From assembly GCA_028869135.1 (NCBI GenBank), contig JAGWTC010000010.1, positions 1-64,000 of the forward strand: 64,000 nucleotides of DNA. Reading direction: 5' to 3'. Shown in pieces: positions 35,897 through 45,294 of this stretch (positions are counted from its first letter, which is position 1; each line of letters starts with the position of its first letter). Both the position numbers and the translations under genes were made by a program. The stretch is from Rhodocyclaceae bacterium. Lineage in GTDB: Bacteria; Pseudomonadota; Gammaproteobacteria; Burkholderiales; Rhodocyclaceae. Below the pieces are notes generated by a model, which ran no database searches, had not been told where the DNA came from, and saw nothing but the letters and a program-made list of their open reading frames with translations.

Positions 35897-36907
35897 TCAC
35901 CTCAGGGGCGGCGCATACATCACGCCGCCGTCGCGCGGCAGGGCGTTGATGCCGCGCGGCAATTGCAGCAGCGAAGCCGGGCCGACATTGCGCTCGAAGA
36001 TCTCGCCGTAATTTCCAACCGCCTTGATGACGCGATAGACCCATTCCCGGTCGAGGCCCAGCGGCTTGCCGACGTCCTCGCCGACGCCGAGCAGCCTTTG
36101 CACGGCGGGGTCATCGCTGCGTGCGCGCAATGCATCGACGTTGGCCTGCGTGATGCCGCGTTCCTCGGCCTCCAGCAGGGCGAACAGCGTCCAGCGCACG
36201 ACCGCGAACCAGTCCTCGTCGCCGCGCCTGACCACCGGGCCCAGCGGCTCCTTGGAAATGCGCTCGGGCAGCACGACGTAGTCTTCCGGCTTGCCGGAGT
36301 CGTTGGCGCGGATGCTGGCCAGTGCCGAGGCATCGGCGGTAAAGGCCTGGCAGCGGCCGCTGAAGAAGGCCTTGAGCACCGCGCGCAGATTCTCGAACAT
36401 CAGCGTCTTGAACCGTATCCGGCTGGCGCGGGCAAACTCGGCCAGATTCTTTTCCGTCGTCGTGCCCGTCTGCACGCAGATCTCCGCGCCGTCGAGCTGC
36501 TTCGCAGACATCACACCGCTGCGCTTGTGGACGAGAAAACCCTGCCCGTCGATGAAGATATAGCCGGCATAGACCAGCCCCTGCCCGGCATCGCGCCCCA
36601 GCGTCCAGGTCGTGTTGCGCGACAGCACATCGATCTCGCCCGACTGCAGCGCGGTAAAGCGCTGCTGCGAGGTCAGCGGCGACCAGCGTACCTTGTTCGG
36701 ATCCTTCAAGACGGCCGCCGCCAGCGCACGGCAGAAGTCCACGTCCATGCCGCGCCATTCGCCCTTGCTGTCGGCCGCGGAAAAGCCCGCCACGCCGGTG
36801 CTGACGCCGCAGGCCAACTGGCCGCGTTCGAGGATGGCGTCCGAGGTCTTGCCGGCACAAGCGAGTCCGGGGCACAGCAGCACGGCGAGCAGGAAAATGA
36901 TTTTCAT
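35897..36907 (-). CDS. aapJ: Amino-acid ABC transporter substrate-binding protein (AapJ-like)
   Basis: A 336-residue periplasmic binding protein with signal peptide [19 protein letters not shown]. Mature landmarks match the general L-amino acid-binding family: [49 protein letters not shown] and the late [19 protein letters not shown]. It is the first gene of the minus-strand aapJ-aapQ-aapM unit. The start at 36907 is fixed by the signal peptide. Confidence 0.93.
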   Translation of the reverse strand: MKIIFLLAVLLCPGLACAGKTSDAILERGQLACGVSTGVAGFSAADSKGEWRGMDVDFCRALAAAVLKDPNKVRWSPLTSQQRFTALQSGEIDVLSRNTTWTLGRDAGQGLVYAGYIFIDGQGFLVHKRSGVMSAKQLDGAEICVQTGTTTEKNLAEFARASRIRFKTLMFENLRAVLKAFFSGRCQAFTADASALASIRANDSGKPEDYVVLPERISKEPLGPVVRRGDEDWFAVVRWTLFALLEAEERGITQANVDALRARSDDPAVQRLLGVGEDVGKPLGLDREWVYRVIKAVGNYGEIFERNVGPASLLQLPRGINALPRDGGVMYAPPLR

Positions 36908-37023
36908 GGCCGCAACAATACCAAATCGCTGCCCGCCGCGTCGCGCCAGTCGAGCGGGGCTTCGCACGCGGCCAATACCTTTCCCCCCGTTCACGGCAGT
37001 TCTCTCCATGTTATGGTTCCCGG

Positions 37024-37749
<726 letters not shown>

Positions 37750-37760
37750 AGGAGTTCTCC

Positions 37761-38618
37761 ATGTCCGTCTTTCGTTCCGCCATCGCCTCTTTGCGTTTGT
37801 CGCTGGCGGCGCTTCTTGCCCTGCTCGCGTGCGGCGTCGTCTCGGCCCAGGCGCCGCTCGGCAATGTCGCGGCCGACGAAGGCATCGTCACCGCGCAACT
37901 CGACGGATACACCATCAGCGGCATCGTCTCGCGTCTGCCCGGCAAGGTATCGTTCAAATACGGCATCGTCCTGTTTCCCGGCCACCCCAGTATCATGCGC
38001 CTGCGCGAGGAGGACGGCCGCCTGGTCTTCGAGCTGCAGGGCAATACCCTGGTGCGCAGTCGCCGCCTGCTGCTTGACGAAGATACGCTGGTGCTGACGG
38101 TCGATGCGCCCTCGGACGAATGGAGCGTCTTCAGCCACAATTTCCGGCGCGGCTCGCGCTACGGCCAGGATGTGCGGGCGCTGCTGACGGAGGTCATGAA
38201 ACGCTATCCGGTGGCCGACTGGACCATGATCGGCCACAGCGAGGGAGCAGTCAGCGCCTACGCTGCGGCCGTGGCCAACCTTGATCTGACCAGGCACGTG
38301 GCGCTGGTCAGCGCGCTCTACCTGCCGACGCGCAACGGTCCCGCGCTGAGCGGGCTGGACTGGCGCATGCTGTCGGGCAGGCTGCTCTTCGTGCATCACG
38401 AGAGCGACGCATGCCAATACACGCCCTACCTTTCGGCCCGACAATTTGCGGCCGACACCGGCAGCCCTTTGCTGACGGTACGCGGCGGCAGCGGACAAAG
38501 AGGCGATGCCTGCCGCACCTGGAGTGCCCACGGTCTGCCGGGCATGGAGGAAGCGGCGCTCGGTGCCGTCAAAACCTGGAGCCGCACCGGCACCGTGCCC
38601 GCCACTGTCGGCCCCTGA
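37761..38618 (+). CDS. Secreted alpha/beta-hydrolase-like protein
   Basis: A 285-residue protein with a signal peptide (hydrophobic to about residue 30, ending VVSAQA). It has an alpha/beta hydrolase pattern: oxyanion region GIVLFPGHPSIM, nucleophile elbow GHSEG (WTMIGHSEGAVSAY), a candidate acid in HHESDAC and a candidate catalytic His in SAHGLPGME. The substrate is unknown. It is just 12 bp after the aapP stop and so probably cotranscribed with it, followed 2 bp later by the UPF0213 gene. Confidence 0.75.
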   Translation: MSVFRSAIASLRLSLAALLALLACGVVSAQAPLGNVAADEGIVTAQLDGYTISGIVSRLPGKVSFKYGIVLFPGHPSIMRLREEDGRLVFELQGNTLVRSRRLLLDEDTLVLTVDAPSDEWSVFSHNFRRGSRYGQDVRALLTEVMKRYPVADWTMIGHSEGAVSAYAAAVANLDLTRHVALVSALYLPTRNGPALSGLDWRMLSGRLLFVHHESDACQYTPYLSARQFAADTGSPLLTVRGGSGQRGDACRTWSAHGLPGMEEAALGAVKTWSRTGTVPATVGP

Positions 38619-38620
38619 GC

Positions 38621-38875
38621 ATGGGCGTCTGGTATCTGTATCTGATCGAATGCGACGATGGCTCGCTGTACGCCGGCATCACCACCGATGTGGCACGCCG
38701 CTACGCGCAGCACGTCGCCGGCAAGGGCGCGCGTTACACGCGTATGCGCAAGCCGGTCAGGCTGGTGGGATTTCGCGAGTGCGCGTCGCGCTCCGCCGCC
38801 CTCAAGGATGAAATCGCGCTGAAGAAGCTGCCCCGGCCCGAGAAGCTTATCGCCATTCAGACGAAGCGCTACTGA
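38621..38875 (+). CDS. UPF0213 GIY-YIG domain protein (YhbQ-like)
   Basis: An 84-residue protein consisting of a single GIY-YIG domain: WYLYLIECDDGSLYAGITTD, RRYAQH with the catalytic Arg, and the AALKDEIALKKLPRPEK motif with the Glu. YhbQ-type proteins are small nucleases linked to DNA repair in E. coli. The ATG at 38621 is 2 bp past the previous stop. The end overlaps the FliL-like gene by 7 bases, tail to tail. Confidence 0.9.
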   Translation: MGVWYLYLIECDDGSLYAGITTDVARRYAQHVAGKGARYTRMRKPVRLVGFRECASRSAALKDEIALKKLPRPEKLIAIQTKRY

Positions 38876-39273
38876 ACCAGCCAGTTGTCGAAAATCACGT
38901 CCTTGACGTATTTGCCGCGCAAGGCCTTGTTGAACAAATCGGTCGTCTCGCCGGAAAAGACCTTCATGAACTGCGGGCTGGTGGCCTCGCCGGGTTCGCG
39001 CCCGATGATGTACTTGATCAGTTCGTGCCGCAACAACGGGATCCACGCCTTGACCACATCGGTGTCGGCCGGATCGGCCAGCTTGAGGATGGGCTTGATC
39101 TGCAGGTAGTGATCGCCTTTGAGATTGATCACCAGCGCTTCCAGTGGCAACGAGCCGGGGCTGCCGCCGCCCCCTCCACCGTGGCCACCGCCCTCGCTGG
39201 CACTGACTGCGCCGGCGCAGAGCGTCAACGTCGCAAGGCCGATCCAGATCAGCAGGGGCTTGAAGGTTTTCAT
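38869..39273 (-). CDS. FliL-like protein, stand-alone
   Basis: A 134-residue protein with an N-terminal hydrophobic helix (MKTFKPLLIWIGLATLTLCA; signal peptide or anchor), a glycine- and histidine-rich linker (GGGHGGGGGG) and a FliL-like domain: LEALVINLKGDHYLQIKPIL, LRHELIKYIIG and the C-terminal VKDVIFDNWLVQ. FliL normally supports the flagellar stator, but no flagellar gene is in this window, so the role is open. The start at 39273 has AGGA upstream; 39291 is an alternative. It follows the thiolase gene by about 29 bp. Confidence 0.75.
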   Translation of the reverse strand: MKTFKPLLIWIGLATLTLCAGAVSASEGGGHGGGGGGSPGSLPLEALVINLKGDHYLQIKPILKLADPADTDVVKAWIPLLRHELIKYIIGREPGEATSPQFMKVFSGETTDLFNKALRGKYVKDVIFDNWLVQ

Positions 39274-39302
39274 CCGCGTATATCCTGACATGGCCTGATC
39301 TT

Positions 39303-40487
39303 TCAGAGGCGTTCGAAAATCGCAGAAATCCCCTGCCCGCCGCCAATGCACATGGTGACGAGGCCGTAGCGCTTCTGCACGCGCTGCAACTCATGCAGGC
39401 ACTTCACTGTCAGCACGGTGCCTGTGGCAGCCAGCGCATGGCCGAGCGCAATGGCGCCACCGTGGACATTGACCTTGGCCGGGTCGAGATCGAGCCCCTG
39501 GTTCACGCAGATGGCCTGCACGGCGAAGGCTTCGTTGGATTCGACAATATCCAGATCGCCGGCCTTGAGGCCCGCGCGTTGCAGCGCGACCTGCGTCGCC
39601 GGAATGGGGCCGGTGCCCATGAGGCCGGGGTCGACGCCGGCCACGCCATAGGAAACGAGGCGGGCCAGAGGCTTCAAGCCGGCGCGCAGTGCGGCGCCGG
39701 CTTCCATCAACACCACGGCGGCGGCGGCGTCGTTCAGGCCGGAAGCATTGCCCGCCGTGACGGTGCCGTCCTTCTTGAACGCCGGCCTCAACTTCGACAG
39801 CCCCTCCAGGGTGCTGTCGCGTTTGGGATATTCGTCGGTATCGAAAAAACCGCCGCCCTTCTTCGCATTGATCTCAACCGGGACGATCTGCGCCTTGAAG
39901 TAGCCGGCGTCGATGGCAGCCGCGGCGCGGCGCTGGCTTTCCAGCGCAAAGGCGTCCTGAGCTTCACGGCCGATGTGCCAGCGCTCGGCGATATTCTCGG
40001 CGGTGATGCCCATGTGGTTGGGACTGAAGGGATCGGTCAGCGCGCCCACCATCATGTCGATGAGCGTGGCATTCCCCATGCGTGCGCCGAAGCGCGCCGC
40101 CGGCATGATGTAGGCGGCGCGGCTCATGCTCTCGACGCCGCAGCCGACGGCAGCCTCGGTTTCGCCGAGCTGGATGGCGTTGGCGGCGGTAACGATGGAC
40201 TGCAGGCCGGAGCCGCAGAGGCGGTTGAGGGTCAGCGCGCAGGACTCCTGCGGCAGGCCTGCATCGAGGGCAACGGCACGCGAGACGTACATGTCGCGCG
40301 GCTCGCCGTGAATGACATTGCCGCAGACCAGATGGCCGATGCGCCCGGCCTCCACGCCGGCGCGCGCGATGGCCTCGCGCACCACGATGGCGCCCATCTG
40401 CGAGGGAGAAAAATCCTTGAGGGAGCCGCCATAGCTGCCGATGGCAGTACGCACTGCGCTGACGACAACGACTTCGGGCTTGCTCAT
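39303..40487 (-). CDS. Acetyl-CoA acetyltransferase / beta-ketothiolase (BktB-like)
   Basis: A 394-residue thiolase. The start EVVVVSAVRTAIGSYGGSLK, nucleophile region NRLCGSGLQS and C-terminal CIGGGQG with the second catalytic Cys are intact and resemble BktB of polyhydroxyalkanoate producers. One oddity: the histidine motif reads GHALAATG where thiolases nearly always have GHP; the catalytic His is kept. It likely acts in acetoacetyl-CoA formation or beta-oxidation. It is upstream of the FliL-like gene on the same strand. Confidence 0.92.
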   Translation of the reverse strand: MSKPEVVVVSAVRTAIGSYGGSLKDFSPSQMGAIVVREAIARAGVEAGRIGHLVCGNVIHGEPRDMYVSRAVALDAGLPQESCALTLNRLCGSGLQSIVTAANAIQLGETEAAVGCGVESMSRAAYIMPAARFGARMGNATLIDMMVGALTDPFSPNHMGITAENIAERWHIGREAQDAFALESQRRAAAAIDAGYFKAQIVPVEINAKKGGGFFDTDEYPKRDSTLEGLSKLRPAFKKDGTVTAGNASGLNDAAAAVVLMEAGAALRAGLKPLARLVSYGVAGVDPGLMGTGPIPATQVALQRAGLKAGDLDIVESNEAFAVQAICVNQGLDLDPAKVNVHGGAIALGHALAATGTVLTVKCLHELQRVQKRYGLVTMCIGGGQGISAIFERL

Positions 40488-40586
40488 CTCGGTCTCCCCT
40501 CCGCTATGCTTGCCGGGGCATTCTACCGGAGAGACCGGCGGGACGTGAAACGTCCGGGAGGCGTAGCGAACGGCGTCAGCGTACCG

Positions 40587-41525
40587 CTAGCCGCCGACCA
40601 GACTGCCCAGCCACAGCAGCGTGACGACCAGCAGCCCCAGCACCAGCGTGCGCCAGACCAGACCGATGGTGCTCTGCAAAAAATCCGCGTCGGCCTCGTC
40701 ACCGAGGCCCAGTTCGGGCCGGTCGCCAAGATCGCCGGCATCGTCATGCAGCGGCAGGCCCAGACGCACGCCGAGCGCGCCGGCGCCGCTTGCCAGCAGG
40801 ATGCCGTAAGCGTCGGCCGTCCAGGCGCTGGCCTGGCTGCGCCAGCAATAGATGGCGTCCTCGAAATCACCGACGATGGCGAAACCCACCGCCGAGCAGC
40901 GCACCGGCGCCCAGTCCAGCACCGCGTAGGCCTTGCGCGCAAAACGGCCGAACTCGCCGAACTCGGCGTCGTGTTCGACCACGCCGCGGCCGCCCCACTG
41001 GATATTGAAGAACAGGGCCAGCCGATACAGCAGCGCGCCAGCGGGGCCGAGCAGCACGAACCAGAACATCGGCGCGAACACATGACGATGCGAAGCCACC
41101 AGCGCCTCCTCGATGGCAAGCCGCGCGACCTCGTTGCTGCTGAGGCGGTCGCCGGAACGACTGCGCCATTCGGCCAGCAACTGGCGCGCGCGCGCAATGT
41201 CGTTGTCGCGCAGGGCGAGGTGGATGTCGGTGAAGAAATGGCTGGAGTGACGGAAACCCAGCGTCAGATAAAGCACGCCGACGCAGAGCACAAAGGCGAG
41301 GATGGGCTGAAACATCCAGAGCAGGGCTTGCAGGATCAGCATCAGCACCACCGGCACGATCACGGCAATGATCCATGCCACCATGCCGTGACGCTGCTGG
41401 CCGTCGTTGAACTGGCGCTCGAACAGCAGCGCATAGCGTGCCAGCGGGCTCAGCACGAACTTGCGCTCGTCGAGCGGGCGGACCTGTTCGATCAGCAATG
41501 TCAGGATGATGGAAAACAGCGTCAT
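40587..41525 (-). CDS. CobD/CbiB-family membrane protein
   Basis: A 312-residue inner-membrane protein starting MTLFSIILTLLIEQVRPLDE, with helices near residues 48-90, 155-170 and 290-310. It resembles the CobD/CbiB-like (AmpE-related) proteins of betaproteobacteria: LALRDNDIARARQLLAEW and the RLSSNEVARLAIEEALVASH region match. True CbiB makes adenosylcobinamide phosphate, but no cobalamin genes are nearby, so the family name need not give the function. Confidence 0.78.
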   Translation of the reverse strand: MTLFSIILTLLIEQVRPLDERKFVLSPLARYALLFERQFNDGQQRHGMVAWIIAVIVPVVLMLILQALLWMFQPILAFVLCVGVLYLTLGFRHSSHFFTDIHLALRDNDIARARQLLAEWRSRSGDRLSSNEVARLAIEEALVASHRHVFAPMFWFVLLGPAGALLYRLALFFNIQWGGRGVVEHDAEFGEFGRFARKAYAVLDWAPVRCSAVGFAIVGDFEDAIYCWRSQASAWTADAYGILLASGAGALGVRLGLPLHDDAGDLGDRPELGLGDEADADFLQSTIGLVWRTLVLGLLVVTLLWLGSLVGG

Positions 41526-41632
41526 GGTGCGGCGGCATCAGGGTTGATGGGTACAACGATAGCACAGGGGAAAAGGCCGCCTAAACGCCGAATAGACCTT
41601 TCGGGCTCAGCCTCATTGGCTGTTCGCGCACC

Positions 41633-42283
41633 TTACCCCCCGATCTCCGCCGTCGGCCCGAACAGGTAATGATGCAGGCTGACCAGCATGCCGGCGGTGG
41701 CGCCCCAGATGTAATAGCCGCCCCAGGTCATGGCCCAGAATTCGCGCAACTTGCCGCGCGCCTCGACGCGATGGCGCTGATGATTGTCGCGGTCGAAGAG
41801 GAAGGACGCAGGCGGCTCGAACACGTCGGCGACTTCGAAATCGTCGAGCTTGAGATTGAGTGGCGGATGGATCAGCGCGACCACAGGCACGACATGGAAG
41901 CCGGTGCCGGTGTCGTAATCGGGCAAGGTGCCGAGCACCTCGATCTGGCGCGGCTCCAGGCCGACCTCTTCGTTGGCCTCGCGAATCGCGGTCTGGATCG
42001 GGCCACCGTCCTCGGGCTCGCAACGGCCGCCGGGGAAGCTGACCTGGCCGGCATGGTCCTTGAGATGAGCAGTGCGCTTGGTCAGCAGCACGGTCATGCC
42101 GGTCGGACGCAACACCAGCGGAATCAACACCGCCGCCGGACGCAAGGCCGCCACGGGCATGGTCTGCAGGTGCAGATGCTGAACTTGTCTGGCGTGCTCG
42201 TTCGAGCCGACGGAAAAGCGCTCACGCAGCCATTCGGGGCTGATGGCATCGAGACGAGGCGGGCGATACAATTCGGAGGACAT
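41633..42283 (-). CDS. NUDIX hydrolase, CoA pyrophosphatase type (NudL/YeaB-like)
   Basis: A 216-residue protein carrying a Nudix box: GGRCEPEDGGPIQTAIREAN followed by EEVGL, with the Glu-Glu pair for metal binding. The preceding VLLTKRTAHLKDHAGQVSFP and following GTLPDYDTGTGFHVVPVVAL match the CoA diphosphatase group. I choose the ATG at 42283 (MSSELYRPPRL) with a GGAGG-like element absent; an ATG at 42316 would overlap the divergent gene. Start uncertainty is about 11 codons. Confidence 0.88.
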   Translation of the reverse strand: MSSELYRPPRLDAISPEWLRERFSVGSNEHARQVQHLHLQTMPVAALRPAAVLIPLVLRPTGMTVLLTKRTAHLKDHAGQVSFPGGRCEPEDGGPIQTAIREANEEVGLEPRQIEVLGTLPDYDTGTGFHVVPVVALIHPPLNLKLDDFEVADVFEPPASFLFDRDNHQRHRVEARGKLREFWAMTWGGYYIWGATAGMLVSLHHYLFGPTAEIGG

Positions 42284-42314
42284 TTCTTCAAACCCAGATG
42301 CACGCAGGATGACC

Positions 42315-43010
42315 ATGAAACCCGTTGCGATTTTCCGTCACAGTCCCGGCGAAGGTCCGGGTTATTTTGCCACATTCCTCGAACGTAACTCGATCCCGTG
42401 GGTGCTGTTCCGCATCGACGAAGGCGAAGCACCGCCCGCATCGCCGGACGCATTCAGCGGCCTCTGCTTCATGGGCGGCCATATGAGCGTCAACGACGAC
42501 CTGCCCTGGATTCCGCCGGTGCTCGACCTGATTCGCGATGCGGTCGCAAAGGACGTTCCGGTGCTCGGCCACTGCCTCGGCGGGCAACTGATGGCCAGGG
42601 CGCTGGGCGGCGCGGTGTCGCGCAATCCGGTCAAGGAGATCGGCTGGGGCACGGTGCGCGTGCTCGACAGGGGTTGGCTGCCCGACACGCCCGACTTCCT
42701 CTCCTACCATTGGCACGGCGAGACATTCTCGATTCCCGACGGCGCCCGTCGCGTCATGGAAAGCGAATACTGCGGCAACCAGGCCTTCGCGCTCGGCCCG
42801 CATCTCGGCCTGCAATGCCACGTGGAAATGACCGAGGACATGATCAGGCACTGGAGCAGCGGCGGCGCCCGCGAAATCGAACGTGCCGGCGACATTCCCT
42901 CTGTGCAGAAGGGGCCGCAGCAGCTTGAGGATGTTGAGCACAAGCTCGACGAACTGCATGCGGTCGCCGACAAGCTGTACAGCAGGTGGATAGCGAACCT
43001 GAAACGCTGA
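42315..43010 (+). CDS. Class I glutamine amidotransferase-like protein
   Basis: A 231-residue protein with the class I nucleophile elbow GHCLGGQLMARALGG and a histidine region LSYHWHGETFSIP, resembling stand-alone GMP-synthase-like amidotransferases such as YfeJ. The glutamate of the triad is probably in HVEMTEDM near the end. The substrate is unknown. AGGA precedes the ATG at 42315 by 6 bases. Start codons of this gene and the NUDIX gene are only about 31 bp apart, divergent. Confidence 0.88.
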   Translation: MKPVAIFRHSPGEGPGYFATFLERNSIPWVLFRIDEGEAPPASPDAFSGLCFMGGHMSVNDDLPWIPPVLDLIRDAVAKDVPVLGHCLGGQLMARALGGAVSRNPVKEIGWGTVRVLDRGWLPDTPDFLSYHWHGETFSIPDGARRVMESEYCGNQAFALGPHLGLQCHVEMTEDMIRHWSSGGAREIERAGDIPSVQKGPQQLEDVEHKLDELHAVADKLYSRWIANLKR

Positions 43011-43023
43011 GATCTCCTGCCCA

Positions 43024-43056
43024 ACAAAAAGCCACCGCATGCGGTGGCTTTTTTTG
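43024..43056. terminator. Bidirectional terminator between the amidotransferase and yajQ
   Basis: Arms ACAAAAAGCCACCGC and GCGGTGGCTTTTTTTGT; a long A/T-flanked stem between convergent genes. Confidence 0.9.
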
Positions 43057-43069
43057 TGCCTGGACCGAA

Positions 43070-43564
43070 TCAGTCGCGGAAGTTGCCGTACTTGATCGGG
43101 AAGTCGGTGATGCTCTTCTTGATGAAGGCAATCGTCTCCTGCAGATCGTCGCGCTTGGCGCCCTGCACGCGCACGGCGTCGCCCTGGATCGAGGCCTGCA
43201 CCTTGAGCTTGGAATCCTTGATCAGCTTGACGATCTTCTTGGCCAGCTCGGTCTCGATGCCGTCCTTGATCTTCAGCACCTGCTTGGCCTTGTTGCCCGA
43301 GACGGACTCGACCTTCTGGTGATCGAGGCGCTTGGTGCTCTCGGCTTCCTTCTTCTCCATTGCGGGGAAGAGGATTTCCTTGATCTGGTCGAGCTGGAAA
43401 TCGGAGTCGCCCCACAGCGTGATGAGCTTGTCCTTCTCGTTCAGCTCGATCTTGGCCGAAGTGCCCTTGAAATCGTAGCGGTTGTCGATCTGGCGACCCG
43501 CCACATCGACGGCATTCTTGATGCCGACCATATCGGCTTCGGAAGTGAAATCAAACGACGGCAT
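43070..43564 (-). CDS. yajQ: YajQ-family nucleotide-binding protein
   Basis: A 164-residue protein starting MPSFDFTSEADMVGIKNAVD, followed by NRYDFKGTSAKIELNEKDK and the late SIQGDAVRVQGAKRDDLQ. All these are YajQ signatures. In Xanthomonas a homologue binds cyclic di-GMP; in other species the role is not settled. It lies 21 bp after ppnP. Confidence 0.95.
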   Translation of the reverse strand: MPSFDFTSEADMVGIKNAVDVAGRQIDNRYDFKGTSAKIELNEKDKLITLWGDSDFQLDQIKEILFPAMEKKEAESTKRLDHQKVESVSGNKAKQVLKIKDGIETELAKKIVKLIKDSKLKVQASIQGDAVRVQGAKRDDLQETIAFIKKSITDFPIKYGNFRD

Positions 43565-43585
43565 AAGCGGGCTCCGGAAAAACGA

Positions 43586-43897
43586 TTAACCGAAATGGCA
43601 GACGTAGTGATAGGGCTCGTCGCAGGCGATCTCGAACGACGAGTTGCCCGGCACGTTGAAGGACTCGCCGGCGCCGTAGGTCTTCCACTCAGCTTCACCC
43701 GCCAGCTTGACGCGGCAGGAGCCGGCCACACCTTCCATGATTTCCGGTACGCCGGTGTTGAAAGTCAGCGTTGCCGGCAGAATCACGCCGACGCTCTTCC
43801 TGGTGCCGTCGGCAAACTGCACGGTGTGGCTGACGCACTTGCCGTCGAAGTAGACGTTGGCCGCCTTGACGACGCTGACATTGTCGAACTGGGACAT
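43586..43897 (-). CDS. ppnP: Pyrimidine/purine nucleoside phosphorylase (PpnP, cupin fold)
   Basis: A 103-residue cupin starting [20 protein letters not shown] with the stretches [20 protein letters not shown] and [13 protein letters not shown]. It matches the UPF0345/PpnP family, which phosphorolyses several nucleosides. It lies between argG and yajQ on the same strand. Confidence 0.95.
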   Translation of the reverse strand: MSQFDNVSVVKAANVYFDGKCVSHTVQFADGTRKSVGVILPATLTFNTGVPEIMEGVAGSCRVKLAGEAEWKTYGAGESFNVPGNSSFEIACDEPYHYVCHFG

Positions 43898-43990
43898 CTC
43901 TGTTTTCCTTAAATGCTTGCCGCATCGCGGCAGAAATCAAAACGACGCTGCCAAGGCAGCGGGGTCGGCCCCCGGCAAGGGCCGACGGAT

Positions 43991-45226
43991 TCAGTCCTTG
44001 CTTCTCTTGACCTTCGCGTTGGCGGCGATACGCATGCGCAGCGCGTTCAGCTTGATGAAGCCGCCCGCATCCTTCTGGTCGTAGGCGCCGGCATCGTCCT
44101 CGAACGTGGCGATGGTCGAATCGAACAGCGAGTCGCTCTTGGAGTCGCGGCTGACGACGATGACGTTGCCCTTGTAGAGCTTGAGACGGACGGTGCCGTT
44201 CACGGTCTGCTGGGTGTGGTCGATCAGGGTCTGCAGCGCGACGCGCTCCGGCGCCCACCAGTAGCCGTTGTAGATCAGGCTGGCGTAGCGCGGCATCAGG
44301 TCGTCCTTGAGGTGGGCGACTTCGCGGTCCAGGGTGATGGATTCGATGGCGCGGTGGGCGCGCAGCAGAATCGTGCCGCCCGGGGTTTCGTAGCAGCCGC
44401 GCGACTTCATGCCGACATAGCGGTTCTCGACCAGGTCGAGACGGCCGATGCCGTGCTTGCCGCCGAGCTGGTTCAGCGTCGCCAGCAATTCGTGCGCGGC
44501 CATCTTCTTGCCGTTGATGGCGACCAGGTCGCCCTTGGCGAACTCGAGGTCGATGTACTCGGCCTGATCCGGCGCCTTCTCGGGCGACACGGTCCAGCGC
44601 CACATGTCCTCTTCGGCCTCGGCCGACGGATCTTCGAGGTGGCGGCCTTCGTAGCTGATGTGCAGCAGATTGGCGTCCATCGAATAGGGCGAACCGCCCT
44701 GCTTGTGCTTCATCTCGACCGGAATGCCGTTCTTCTCGGCATAGGCCAGCAGCTTTTCGCGAGAGAGCAGGTCCCATTCGCGCCACGGGGCGATGACCTT
44801 GACGTTGGGCTTCAAGGCATAGGCGCCGAGCTCGAAGCGAACCTGATCGTTGCCCTTGCCGGTGGCGCCGTGCGAGATGGCATCCGCGCCGGTCTGGTTG
44901 GCGATCTCGATCAGGCGCTTGGCGATCAGCGGACGGGCGATCGAGGTGCCGAGCAGATACTCGCCTTCGTAGATGGTGTTGGCGCGGAACATGGGGAAGA
45001 CGAAGTCGCGCACGAACTCTTCGCGCACGTCGTCGATGAAGATGTTTTCCGGCTTGATGCCGAACTTCAGCGCCTTGGTGCGCGCCGGCTCAAGCTCTTC
45101 GCCCTGGCCGAGGTCGGCGGTGAAGGTCACCACCTCGCACTGGTAGGTGTCCTGCAGCCACTTCAAGATCACAGAAGTATCCAGACCGCCGGAGTAGGCC
45201 AGCACCACCTTTTTTACATCGCTCAT
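43991..45226 (-). CDS. argG: Argininosuccinate synthase
   Basis: A 411-residue ATP-dependent enzyme joining citrulline and aspartate. The P-loop-like start [19 protein letters not shown], the [17 protein letters not shown] motif and [17 protein letters not shown] region are intact. It is the third gene of the argD-argF-argG run, 68 bp after argF. The gap contains an AT-rich palindrome and a short GC-rich repeat. Its product supplies arginine, one of the two monomers of cyanophycin. Confidence 0.97.
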   Translation of the reverse strand: MSDVKKVVLAYSGGLDTSVILKWLQDTYQCEVVTFTADLGQGEELEPARTKALKFGIKPENIFIDDVREEFVRDFVFPMFRANTIYEGEYLLGTSIARPLIAKRLIEIANQTGADAISHGATGKGNDQVRFELGAYALKPNVKVIAPWREWDLLSREKLLAYAEKNGIPVEMKHKQGGSPYSMDANLLHISYEGRHLEDPSAEAEEDMWRWTVSPEKAPDQAEYIDLEFAKGDLVAINGKKMAAHELLATLNQLGGKHGIGRLDLVENRYVGMKSRGCYETPGGTILLRAHRAIESITLDREVAHLKDDLMPRYASLIYNGYWWAPERVALQTLIDHTQQTVNGTVRLKLYKGNVIVVSRDSKSDSLFDSTIATFEDDAGAYDQKDAGGFIKLNALRMRIAANAKVKRSKD

Positions 45227-45240
45227 TACTGTCTTCTTTC

Positions 45241-45253
45241 AATAATCATTATT
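45241..45253. promoter_or_regulatory. AT-rich palindrome ahead of argG
   Basis: AATAAT-C-ATTATT, a 13-bp odd-centre palindrome 15 bases upstream of the argG start. The minus strand reads TTGAATAATGATTATTGAA, loosely like an ARG box, with poor agreement in the second half. Confidence 0.3.
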
Positions 45254-45260
45254 CAATTAT

Positions 45261-45284
45261 CTCCCCTCTCCCTTGAGGGGAGAT
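45261..45284. repeat. Short GC-rich intergenic repeat in the argF-argG gap
   Basis: CTCCCCT (45261-45267) and AGGGGAG (45276-45282) form a short hairpin around CTCCCTTG, related in sequence to the elements at 32793-32868 and 35811-35876. Confidence 0.45.
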
Positions 45285-45294
45285 GGGCTCAACC

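Noticed and set aside
39393-41669. A 758-codon plus-strand open frame over thiolase and CobD-like genes
   Set aside because: It spans two real minus-strand genes and their gap, a GC-bias artefact.
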